Made by a program: the position numbers and the translations under genes. From assembly GCA_965603365.1 (NCBI GenBank), contig CBFDCR010000121.1, positions 1-9,991 of the forward strand: a stretch of 9,991 nucleotides of DNA, written 5' to 3'. This document shows, in pieces, positions 1 to 6,167 of this stretch (position 1 is its first letter; each line of letters starts with the position of its first letter). The DNA is from JAHELQ01 sp965603365 (GTDB taxonomy: Bacteria; Acidobacteriota; Aminicenantia; UBA2199). The notes beneath the pieces were generated by a model. The model made no database searches and was not told where the DNA came from. It was given only the letters and a program-made list of their open reading frames with translations.

Positions 1-157
1 GGTCGAAGGGATTGCAGGGCAGGCTTGTAGATAGTGACTTTCCTGCGGAATCACGGTTGCAAAAAATCCCCATACAAACCATACAGGATTTCTTTGCGAT
101 GCAGCAGGAAAGGCAGTAGAACCATGCCTGGCCGAAAATCCCCAGTGAGGCTTCGTT

Positions 158-185
158 TTAGCCGAACGCAGAAAAAAATATTTGC
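158..185. repeat. Dispersed 28-bp direct repeat, copy 1
   Basis: This stretch matches 608-635 at 25 of 28 positions, with an identical 15-base 3' half (gaaaaaaatatttgc). On the minus strand both copies read as Ala-Asn-Ile-Phe-Phe, so they may be relics of the same coding repeat. No gene is otherwise visible in 1-249. Confidence 0.55.
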
Positions 186-249
186 GCCACCTTTGTGTTT
201 TTTTTATTTATATAATCGGTCCCCAACATACGACCTTAACGATCCAGAC

Positions 250-284
250 AAAAAAAATGGGACCAGGCGAACCTGATCCCATTT
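250..284 (-). terminator. Rho-independent terminator for leftward transcription
   Basis: A 13-bp stem (255-267 with 272-284, one mismatch) closes a CGAA loop. Read on the minus strand it is followed by an uninterrupted T run (the A run at 250-257 of the + strand). There is no T run on the + strand side, so it acts leftward. It lies 10 bases past the stop of the leftward frame at 294-665, which suggests it was that gene's terminator. Confidence 0.7.
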
Positions 285-293
285 GGTGTGGAG

Positions 294-665
294 CTAAGTG
301 ATGGAAGAATCTTTCACAATGTATTCCACGATGACCTCCTTGAGATAAGGAATTGAAGGCCAAAGCCCTCGCGATTCGGGGCTTTGACCGAAATTCCCCA
401 TCCACAGAGGCAAAATTTCTTTTCGAGAGCGGGTTAGAGGATTGTGCGTTTGGCTGAAAAACGTTTGCAGAAATCAATTAGAAAACCGGCGTTTTTCCGG
501 TTGCAGTGCCATGACAGGTACATACTTTTCCCCTGGCATGGCGGTGCAGGAAAACAAGCCCGGGCTTTCTTTGATTTCTGCTTTTTCAGACAAATGCCAG
601 AATACTCTTAGCCGGTCGAAGAAAAAAATATTTGCATTCCATTGCGGTTTTGGTTCTTTGGCCGG
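294..665 (-). pseudogene. Leftward reading frame broken by one in-frame TGA
   Basis: One minus-strand frame stays open for 63 codons (665-477), meets a TGA at 474-476, then runs a further 59 codons to a TAG at 294-296. Both halves have protein-like composition (for example RKEILPLWMGNFG and PYLKEVIVEYIVKDSS) and the frame ends just before a good leftward terminator. There is no convincing start: the only ATG in the downstream half (399-401) would give 35 residues, and a TGA precedes codon 665. I do not recognise the family. It may be a decayed gene or part of a repeat dispersed in this genome. Recoding of TGA is possible in principle, but no selenocysteine-insertion structure was identified. 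Confidence 0.35.
608..635. repeat. Dispersed 28-bp direct repeat, copy 2
   Basis: This is the second copy of the repeat at 158-185 (25 of 28 identical). It lies inside the broken leftward frame, so the repeat may reflect duplication of part of that coding sequence. Confidence 0.55.
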
Positions 666-696
666 TCAAAGAACGATAAAACCTTAGTGTCCCGGG

Positions 697-718
697 ATGC
701 TTTTTGTGAAAAAAGCAT
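697..718. other. Perfect 9-bp hairpin
   Basis: The arms atgcttttt and aaaaagcat enclose the loop gtga. No gene ends next to it on the + strand and the following bases are not T-rich, so a terminator role is not supported. It is the first of a long series of palindromes running to 2149. Confidence 0.5.
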
Positions 719-727
719 TTCGGCTAT

Positions 728-746
728 CGGGGTGGTGGTCGGGGTA
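728..746. repeat. G-rich dispersed repeat, copy 1
   Basis: The motif cggggtggtggtcggggta recurs with small changes at 1122-1141 and 1903-1918, and as a degenerate form at 1352-1369. Its four G runs could form a G-quadruplex on the + strand. It is followed 20 bases later by a perfect 8-bp hairpin (767-774 with 780-787, loop cagca). Confidence 0.6.
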
Positions 747-852
747 CGGGCGGCGCTCACCAGGGGTCAAGGGGCAGCACCCCTTGAAAGGTTTTTAAGC
801 ACATGGGATTTTTAATCTGTGGATATTAAAAAAAATGATGCAGCCGCAGGTT

Positions 853-1037
853 GTGGTAATGTGTAAAAGTCCCCATCTTCTCCAACTGTCTATTTAAAAT
901 CAGACTTTTGCACATTTCCATCACAGGAGGCGCCTGGGCCGCGTGGTAATGTGGAAATCCCGTTCCACTTTGAACTTTAAGGGATTTCCAAAGGCTTTGT
1001 GTGAGGCTGGTGGGAAATCTTGTTTTTGATTTTCCAC
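853..1037. repeat. Tandem array of three related stem-loops
   Basis: Three hairpins follow one another. The first pairs 858-871 with 903-916 (14 bp, one G-U). The second pairs 952-961 with 981-990 (10 bp, perfect). The third pairs 1010-1019 with 1028-1037 (one G-T pair). Units 1 and 2 both begin with gtggtaatgtg, and unit 3 begins with gtgggaaatc, so they look like relatives. No plausible gene covers the array. It may be an array of palindromic repeats or a remnant of a mobile-element end. Confidence 0.5.
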
Positions 1038-1121
1038 AGACTTGCACAAGCCTGTCATTTCCATCCGGCCTGTTTACTTCACTTAAACTCTATTCAATGA
1101 GAGATCTTTTCATCTCCTCAC

Positions 1122-1141
1122 CGGGGTGGTGGTCGGGGGTA
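1122..1141. repeat. G-rich dispersed repeat, copy 2
   Basis: This is a near-exact copy of 728-746 with one extra G. It lies 20 bases upstream of the fold-back at 1162-1340. A degenerate copy (1352-1369, T replaced by C three times in the middle) lies just beyond the other end of that fold-back. Confidence 0.6.
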
Positions 1142-1161
1142 GTGGACGGTAAATAAAAAAA

Positions 1162-1340
1162 GCGGGAGACCGCCGTGAGAGAACCTTGTGACCGTGTTGG
1201 GCACCGGTTATAGCGAAGCCGCACGTCCCGCAGGGAAATGGGCAACTGTTTGAGACCGAAGGTCGAGTTTGCCCATTTAGTGCGGTTTCGCTATGTTCCG
1301 GTCAATACGGTCACTGGTGAACGAACGGCGGATCTCCCGC
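1162..1340. repeat. ~180-nt fold-back element (long imperfect palindrome)
   Basis: Nested pairing runs from end to end: 1162-1169 with 1333-1340, 1170-1176 with 1325-1331, 1188-1195 with 1307-1314, 1211-1224 with 1280-1293 (one G-U), and 1236-1245 with 1269-1278. The innermost hairpin is 1254-1257 with 1261-1264 (loop gaa). The whole stretch can therefore form one long stem with internal loops. It carries no plausible ORF and I see no clear target-site duplication. It could be a miniature inverted-repeat element or a structured RNA. Confidence 0.6.
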
Positions 1341-1435
1341 TGACCACACCAGGGGCGGCGGCCGGGGTCCGTGGTGGGAAAAAACAAATGATCCATACCC
1401 CCCATACATCCTTTCCACTTTAAGCAGGGGGCGTT

Positions 1436-1519
1436 ACGGGGGACAAAGCTGTCCCCCGTTAGAAGGGGTGGCCGGAGATCACCTGCCGACCAACTCCGGC
1501 CAGGGGAAGGCCTTCCCCT
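1436..1519. repeat. Cluster of three strong palindromes
   Basis: The first is a perfect 10-bp hairpin (1436-1445 with 1450-1459, loop aagc). The second is a perfect 9-bp hairpin (1469-1477 with 1494-1502). The third is a perfect 18-bp palindrome (1502-1519), followed by C and eight A. The flanking A run is on the wrong side for a terminator on either strand. No gene lies here. Confidence 0.55.
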
Positions 1520-1520
1520 C

Positions 1521-1680
1521 AAAAAAAACACCACCATTTGCAATGAACAAAACCTATCACTCCACGAAAACCACCTCTCTTACAAACTTAATATCCCCCC
1601 CTGCCTAATACTGTATATCCGTATCAACAAAAAATCACCCCTCAAACACCTCCAAAACACTCAAAAATAAAATCTCCCCA
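1521..1680. other. G-depleted, A/C-rich tract
   Basis: I count only 6 G in these 160 bases of the + strand, with many runs of A and C. The base composition is unlike that of both sides. The tract partly overlaps the possible leftward ORF at 1635-1781, but most of it (1521-1634) has no supported gene. Confidence 0.6.
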
Positions 1681-1781
1681 AAAAGCCAGACATGCTGAAT
1701 CCAATAACCATACTCAACTAAAACCGAAGTAAACCAGGCGATTAAGGTAAAAAATTTTAAATCATCTTGGGAAAGATCCAT
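1635..1781 (-). CDS. Possible small protein, 48 residues
   Basis: A minus-strand ATG at 1779-1781 opens a 48-codon frame ending in TGA at 1635-1637. The peptide is rich in hydrophobic and aromatic residues: a stretch around residues 10-22 (FFTLIAWFTSVLV) and another around 31-46 (WLFGEILFLSVLEV) could sit in a membrane. The charged N-terminus is MDLSQDDLK. The ribosome-binding signal is weak: AGAGGGG directly abuts the ATG. A perfect terminator-like palindrome (1788-1819) lies 6 bases upstream of the start. I do not recognise a family. It could equally be the surviving C-terminal end of a longer gene or a chance frame. Confidence 0.25.
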   Translation of the reverse strand: MDLSQDDLKFFTLIAWFTSVLVEYGYWIQHVWLFGEILFLSVLEVFEG

Positions 1782-1787
1782 CCCCTC

Positions 1788-1819
1788 TTAAAAAAGTTGG
1801 GCATGCCCAACTTTTTTAA
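1788..1819. terminator. Bidirectional terminator-like perfect palindrome
   Basis: This is a 32-bp perfect palindrome. A six-base A run precedes a GTTGGG/CCCAAC stem with a CATG loop, and a six-base T run follows. The same shape reads on both strands, so it could stop transcription either way and insulate the downstream genes from the left region. Confidence 0.6.
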
Positions 1820-1902
1820 AAGATTCCAGGACATAGAAACTGAACCGAAGAACCAGCTTCTATTTCAGGCAGCCCGGTTATTTAGTCCCTCAAAAAAAAC
1901 CA

Positions 1903-1918
1903 GGGTGGTGGTGGGGTA
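1903..1918. repeat. G-rich dispersed repeat, copy 4
   Basis: The motif gggtggtggtggggta resembles 728-746 and 1122-1141 but lacks the C before the last G run. Like them it is followed by a purine-rich GG-containing tail. It lies upstream of the cloverleaf element at 1976-2149. Confidence 0.5.
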
Positions 1919-1975
1919 AGAGGCGGGAATTATATATAAACCATACATCCGCCAGGTGACGGGCGGGTGGGCAAA

Positions 1976-2149
1976 AAAAAACGGCCAACTGGTTTGAGTG
2001 CTCCTTATTTTTGCCCTGTCAAACACTTACAAAGGCAAAAATAAGGACATTCCGGGGTTCGCCCGAACCCGGGAATGAACGCACCTTTTTATCCTTTTCA
2101 TCCCTCTAAATCAAAAGGATAAAAAGGTCAAACGAGTTGGCCGTTTTTT
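1976..2149. repeat. Cloverleaf palindrome: three hairpins inside a 22-bp stem
   Basis: The outer arms 1976-1997 and 2128-2149 pair at 21 of 22 positions. Inside are hairpin 1 (2002-2015 with 2034-2047, perfect 14 bp), hairpin 2 (2048-2061 with 2064-2077, 13 of 14) and hairpin 3 (2084-2098 with 2113-2127, perfect 15 bp). Hairpins 1 and 2 abut, and hairpin 3 abuts the outer arm, giving a tight four-way junction. The direct repeat gggcaaaaaaa at 1969-1979 and 2150-2160 flanks it and may be a target-site duplication. It ends 126 bases before the start of gene 1. It may be a non-autonomous mobile element or a structured leader RNA. The remaining bases (2161-2261) show no clear promoter. Confidence 0.7.
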
Positions 2150-2275
2150 GGGCAAAAAAATAACCATACAACCTTTGAAAAAAATTCTATTTGGGGACTT
2201 GCGATTTTTCCCGGTTTATGGTAATCAATACTTTTACAGGGTAAAACCAGTTATTGAAGAGAGGAGGATTTTGCC

Positions 2276-5200
2276 ATGGGTGAGATCAATATTTTGCACC
2301 TGTCGGACATCCATTTTAAAAGAAGAGAGGATGAGAAAAAAAAGACCTTTCGGGAAGATGTCCTGGACAAATTGAAGGATGCACTGGGGAATCATTTAAA
2401 GGATAATGGTCCCCCGGATTTTGTGGCTGTTACGGGAGATATTGCCTATTCCGGGAAAGAGGCAGAGTATGAGGAAGCCGGAGAGTTCTTCAGTCAGTTA
2501 AAGTCAATACTATCCCCACAAGTGGTATTCCTGGTAGTACCGGGCAATCATGATGTGGACAGAGCAGAGGTCGATGAATTTTTCTCTATCCAGAAAAATA
2601 TAATCCGTGAAGAGCGTGTAGACGGGTTCCTGGAAAACAGGAAACAAATAGAAGATGTGGTCAATGTGAAGTTTACCAATTTCAGGAAATTCCTGGAAAG
2701 CCTGGATACCAAACTTTACGGTCAACCGGACAACTATTTCTGGGTCAATGACTTTGAAGAAAAAGATGTTTCGTTTTTGGGCCTAAACAGCGCCTGGGCA
2801 TGTGAGGGAGATAATGACCGAAATCACATTGCTCTCGGTTACCCCCAGGTCATGGCAGCCCTGAAAGAGTCTAAAATAGAGAACCGCATCCTGTTGATGC
2901 ACCATCCCCCCTCTAACTGGTTTAACGAGCAGGATTTTAGCCGCTATCGCAGCGAAATCTACCGGCATTGCGGTCTGATCCTGCACGGTCACAACCATTT
3001 TGACGCCGCCTTAGCCTTTCGAGACCCCTCCAATTCCTGCATCTCGCTGGGGGCCAATGCCTCCTATACCGATGATAAAAAAAAGGGCTTTATCGGTTTC
3101 CAGTTTATTCGAGTGGAGTTTCGGGACCAGGGATTGAGCGTACGGGTCTGGCCGTACCGTCTCGATGATAGGGAGAGGGTGGCCTTTTTCCCCGATACCT
3201 GCCGCTGGGAAGGGCAGGAAGGGAACCCCTTTTTTGATCTGGAGACGTTCCAGCTAAAGGGGAAAAGTGGCGGACGGTTAAAACCTCTTCAGATCCCGCC
3301 CGGGTATCGGGAGTGGATCAAAAAATTTCACTCAACCATGGACATTGAAAAGCTGGCCCGGAAAGGGGAGGCGGTCAAGGTCAGCCTGCCGGAACTCTAC
3401 ATCCACCTGGAGACTGCCAATCCCCTTTACAAACCCAAAAAAGACGACAGCGAAGAGCCTGGCCTCGAACCGGATGAACCGGCCCTCATCGATATTGAAG
3501 AGCTGCTGGGCCGTGTCCCCTGCATGTTACTGCGGGGCGCTGCCGGTATGGGCAAAACCACCCTGGTGAAACACCTGGCCTATACTGTCACCCAGGGATT
3601 GGGAGCTCCTGCCCTGGGTGACCACCTGCCGGTACCGGTATTCCTTAAGGATCTCTGGCCCATACTCAAGGAAAAGATGTCGTCGGGAAACGATAAAGTC
3701 TCTTTTTTATTACTGCTGGAAGAGTACCTGAAAAATACTCGCTGCCAGTTGACGATAAAAGCCGTAAAGGACTACCTGGCCCAGGACAGGGCGCTTTTCC
3801 TGCTGGACGGCCTGGACGAGGTGCCGGAACACTTACGGGAACACCTGGTGGATGGGCTGGCCCAGTTTCAATTTGAGAATCAACACAATCGGTTCTTAAT
3901 CACCGGCCGTGCCCACGGTATAGCCGGTAGAGCGGAGAGCCATTTTGGTGACCACCTGCGGGATATCGAAGCCCTGGATCAGGCAAAGGTGGAGGGCTTT
4001 ATCTCCGACTGGTTCCGGGCGGTATCCGGTCAGGCCGAGGGCACGGCTGAGGTGACGGCAGGCGATATGATTACCGAAATCCGGTTACATGAACATGTAT
4101 CGATATTTACCCAGAATCCGTTACTGCTGACTGCGGTGTGTATCCTGTACCAGGACGGCAAACGCATCCCGGATCAGCGGGCCGAACTGTACCGCCGCAT
4201 CGTAGAAAATCTATTGTATCGCCGCTTTCACGATCCCCTGGATACCGGCAGGGTGGAAAAAATCCAGGATTACTTCATGCGGTTGGCCTTTACCATGCAG
4301 AAAGAGAATGTCAGGAATATGGAGGCGGCGGAGGCGCAGGAGATGTTGAAAGAGATTTTCCCGGCAAAACAGGCCGAAACGCCGGCGGCTTACACCCGGC
4401 GAATCAAGACGCTGTTTGAAGAGATCGAACCCAACTGCGGACTGTTAAACCGCCTGAGCAGCGGTGAGGTGGCGTTTTTTCATCTCACCTTCCAGGAGTT
4501 CCTGGCCGCCAAATACATGATCGATATGGGAATTAATTACCGGCAGTTCCTGGATAAAGAGTGGTGGGAGGAATCGATCCTGCTCTATCTCGGATTAATC
4601 AACCTGGAACGCAGGCAGAAGAGCAATCAACTGGTGAAAGAGATACTGGAAGTTGAGCAGGAGAATAAGAGCGGCGAAAGGCGCCTGTGGCTGTTGGGGG
4701 CCAAAGCCTTGAGGGATTTTTTACCCTCCCGGCGGGATGAGGAAAACGTAACCCTGACACGGCAGCGCCTGGAAAATATCATCGGCTCGGATGCCGATGT
4801 AAAAGACCGTTTCGAGGCCGGGGAGATCCTGGGCTATTTAGGGGACTTACGCCTCGAGTCCGATAATATGATCCTGGTGAAAGTCGGGAAATTTATTCGA
4901 GGATCGGAAAAGGATTTTAATAGAGAAAAGCCTGTACGCCATATTTACCTGGATGCCTATATGATCGGCAAGTACCCGGTGACCAACCGGGAGTTTAAAG
5001 AGTTTGTGGATGACGGCGGATATCAAAAGAAAGAATTTTGGACCCCCGAAGGCTGGCAGTGGCGTGAAGAGGAGAATATCCTGGAGCCTGAATACTGGCA
5101 CGACCGCAAGTGGAACGGCCCCAACTTCCCGGTGGTGGGTATCAGTTGGTTTGAGGCCGCTGCCTATTGTAAATGGTTGAGTCATACAACCGGAAAGCAG

Positions 5201-5602
5201 TATCGCCTGCCCACCGAGGCGGAGTGGGAAAAGGCGGCCAGGGGCACAGATGGCCGGGAGTACCCCTGGGGTAATAAATTTGACGAAAAAAAGTGTAATT
5301 CAGATGAGCTTGGACTGGACCGCACCAGCCCGGTGGGTATATTCCCGGAAGGTAAAAGCCCATACGAGTGCCTGGATATGTCGGGCAACGTATGGGAGTG
5401 GTGTTGGGATAGGTTTGATGATGAGTATTACGAAAAGAGTCCGGATAGGAATCCGAAAGGGCCTTCGGGGGGCGTCGACCGCGTCCTGCGGGGCGGCTCG
5501 TGGTTCGCCCACCCCGACCGCTGCCGGTGCGCCTACCGCGACGGCGACCACCCCGCCGACCGTGACCTCAATGCTGGCGTCCGCCTGTCCAGGTCTTTGT
5601 AA
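2276..5602 (+). CDS. Metallophosphoesterase-NACHT-FGE-like protein, DGR target 1
   Basis: Predicted cytoplasmic STAND-type protein of 1108 residues. The N-terminal calcineurin-like phosphoesterase carries the full metal-ligand set: D11-x-H13, GD at 54-55, GNHD at 90-93, HH at 209-210 and GHNH at 238-241. The NACHT NTPase has Walker A at 421-429 (GAAGMGKTT), Walker B at 508-515 (FLLDGLDE), a TGR motif at 543-545 and NPLLLT at 614-619. A helical linker with a HEAT-like unit (about 845-860) leads to an FGE-like domain from about 865 to the end, with RLPTEAEWEKAARG at 977-990, GNVWEW at 1037-1042 and RGGSW at 1072-1076. The last ~45 residues are VR1. The first cysteine of the FGE pair is replaced by Ala1078; Cys1083 remains. 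The start is supported by AGGAGG at 2262-2267, 8 nt upstream. The effector-switch-sensor role is inferred from domain order. Confidence 0.95.
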   Translation: MGEINILHLSDIHFKRREDEKKKTFREDVLDKLKDALGNHLKDNGPPDFVAVTGDIAYSGKEAEYEEAGEFFSQLKSILSPQVVFLVVPGNHDVDRAEVDEFFSIQKNIIREERVDGFLENRKQIEDVVNVKFTNFRKFLESLDTKLYGQPDNYFWVNDFEEKDVSFLGLNSAWACEGDNDRNHIALGYPQVMAALKESKIENRILLMHHPPSNWFNEQDFSRYRSEIYRHCGLILHGHNHFDAALAFRDPSNSCISLGANASYTDDKKKGFIGFQFIRVEFRDQGLSVRVWPYRLDDRERVAFFPDTCRWEGQEGNPFFDLETFQLKGKSGGRLKPLQIPPGYREWIKKFHSTMDIEKLARKGEAVKVSLPELYIHLETANPLYKPKKDDSEEPGLEPDEPALIDIEELLGRVPCMLLRGAAGMGKTTLVKHLAYTVTQGLGAPALGDHLPVPVFLKDLWPILKEKMSSGNDKVSFLLLLEEYLKNTRCQLTIKAVKDYLAQDRALFLLDGLDEVPEHLREHLVDGLAQFQFENQHNRFLITGRAHGIAGRAESHFGDHLRDIEALDQAKVEGFISDWFRAVSGQAEGTAEVTAGDMITEIRLHEHVSIFTQNPLLLTAVCILYQDGKRIPDQRAELYRRIVENLLYRRFHDPLDTGRVEKIQDYFMRLAFTMQKENVRNMEAAEAQEMLKEIFPAKQAETPAAYTRRIKTLFEEIEPNCGLLNRLSSGEVAFFHLTFQEFLAAKYMIDMGINYRQFLDKEWWEESILLYLGLINLERRQKSNQLVKEILEVEQENKSGERRLWLLGAKALRDFLPSRRDEENVTLTRQRLENIIGSDADVKDRFEAGEILGYLGDLRLESDNMILVKVGKFIRGSEKDFNREKPVRHIYLDAYMIGKYPVTNREFKEFVDDGGYQKKEFWTPEGWQWREEENILEPEYWHDRKWNGPNFPVVGISWFEAAAYCKWLSHTTGKQYRLPTEAEWEKAARGTDGREYPWGNKFDEKKCNSDELGLDRTSPVGIFPEGKSPYECLDMSGNVWEWCWDRFDDEYYEKSPDRNPKGPSGGVDRVLRGGSWFAHPDRCRCAYRDGDHPADRDLNAGVRLSRSL
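5468..5592 (+). repeat. DGR variable region 1 (VR1)
   Basis: This 3' end of gene 1 aligns without gaps to the template at 5794-5918 (offset 326). It differs at 14 of the template's 25 adenines (9 to G, 3 to C, 2 to T) and at no C. The only other mismatches are two adjacent bases, 5587-5588, near the 3' boundary. Residues changed relative to the template are 1065, 1068, 1077, 1078, 1082, 1089, 1091, 1095 and 1098, on the predicted ligand-facing part of the C-type-lectin-like fold. The invariant GC-rich stretch gctggcgtccgcct (5573-5586) is the likely core of the initiation-of-mutagenic-homing site. Confidence 0.93.
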
Positions 5603-5727
5603 CTACTTACTACTTTACGTCTTTACTACTTTCGCCACCACACATTGGGCGTCCGGTAACACGGGTGAGCGCAGGGCGGCGTGCCGTAGGCCGCCAGGCC
5701 CGCAGCGAACCCCCGGCCGCGCGAAAA
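5593..5727 (+). repeat. 135-bp repeat downstream of VR1 (copy 1)
   Basis: This stretch covers the stop codon and the sequence after it, and matches 9539-9673 at 133 of 135 positions (differences at 5661 and 5703). It is non-coding apart from the first ten bases. It contains a GGCGGC/GCCGCC hairpin (5675-5680 with 5690-5695). Its position directly after both VRs suggests a role in homing or a shared conversion tract. The template at 5794 is not followed by it; the template lies 66 bases past its end. Confidence 0.9.
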
Positions 5728-5793
5728 ACAAAAATTTTTTTTATGGAGGTTGCAGCGGATGATAAAGATATTTACCCTGGGGTAGGGGCCGAT

Positions 5794-5918
5794 AAAGGCG
5801 TCAACCGCGTCCTGCGGGGCGGCTCGTGGATCAACCACCCCGACAACTGCCGGTGCGCCTACCGCAACGGCAACCACCCCGCCAACCGTGACAACAATGC
5901 TGGCGTCCGCCTTGCCAG
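5794..5918 (+). other. DGR template repeat (TR)
   Basis: This is a non-coding third copy of the gene 3' ends. It carries seven AAC codons in register plus AAT and ATC, so adenine mutagenesis gives NNC-type codons that cannot become stops. All 28 A-position differences in VR1 and VR2 lie opposite its adenines. The 5' border is set where similarity stops (the AAA at 5794-5796 becomes GGG in VR1 and AAG in VR2). At the 3' end similarity fades after 5918, where the VRs have AGG TCT TTG TAA against AGT TCA TTA TGT here. That is the pattern expected of an IMH versus IMH* difference. A frame stays open through it from an ATG at 5742, but its function is presumably as template RNA. No reverse transcriptase or Avd-like gene adjoins it. 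Confidence 0.93.
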
Positions 5919-5994
5919 TTCATTATGTGGCCGGAAGCGCCTCGTTTACGGACGATGTGCCGGTGCCGCGATAATGACCAGGCCCCTGCCCCGT

Positions 5995-6009
5995 GCCGGT
6001 GTTACCGGC
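5995..6009 (+). other. Hairpin 3' of the template repeat
   Basis: A perfect 6-bp stem (gccggt with accggc, loop gtt) lies between the TR and the terminator. In the well-studied Bordetella phage DGR, sequence 3' of the TR is needed for cDNA priming. This hairpin may be part of the equivalent RNA structure here (inference). Confidence 0.4.
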
Positions 6010-6019
6010 CAAAGAGAAC

Positions 6020-6080
6020 AAGGGCCTGCCGCCTTTAGTAGGACATTTTGTCTCGAAAACGGCGGCAGGCTCTTTTTTTA
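6020..6080 (+). terminator. Strong rho-independent terminator ending the TR transcript
   Basis: The arms 6024-6033 and 6061-6070 form a perfect 10-bp GC-rich stem that extends to 6020 and 6074 with one G-U pair. The T run 6073-6079 follows. The 27-base loop contains its own small stem (gaca with tgtc). It separates the gene 1-TR unit from gene 2, so gene 2 needs its own promoter. Confidence 0.8.
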
Positions 6081-6102
6081 AACAATAAAAATGCGTACAG
6101 GC

Positions 6103-6131
6103 TTGAGATTATTTTTCATTTGTGTTATTAC
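6103..6131 (+). promoter_or_regulatory. Candidate sigma-A type promoter for gene 2
   Basis: TTGAGA at 6103-6108 (5 of 6 to consensus) and TATTAC at 6126-6131 (4 of 6) are separated by exactly 17 bp. They lie between the upstream terminator and the ribosome-binding site of gene 2, in an AT-rich stretch. Confidence 0.45.
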
Positions 6132-6167
6132 TATTACCGATGGGGAAAATAGAAGGAGGCCGATAGC

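Noticed and set aside
208..477. Leftward 89-codon frame starting with TTG
   Set aside because: It runs through the terminator hairpin and has no ribosome-binding site. The other frame at 294-665 ends properly before the terminator and reads more like protein.
767..800. Hairpin 767-787 with ttttt downstream as a rightward terminator
   Set aside because: The T run is five bases long and starts only after a 5-base gap, and no gene ends upstream.
826..1047. Leftward 73-codon frame
   Set aside because: It lies across the tandem hairpin array, has repetitive peptide motifs that mirror the palindromes, and has no clear ribosome-binding site.
697..2149. CRISPR array in the palindrome-rich region
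   Set aside because: The repeats are unequal in length, irregularly spaced and differ in sequence, with no constant repeat-spacer periodicity.
5250..5762. Overlapping + strand frames across gene 1's 3' end and the matching frames at 9361-9903
   Set aside because: They are shadows of the GC-rich VR and repeat sequence in another frame and appear in both copies only because the DNA is duplicated.
5665..6081. Open frame through the template repeat as a third protein-coding gene
   Set aside because: It lacks the upstream FGE-like domain, its ends match the non-coding 135-bp repeat and the terminator, and its adenines show the template pattern. Openness follows from its copying of the gene 3' ends.
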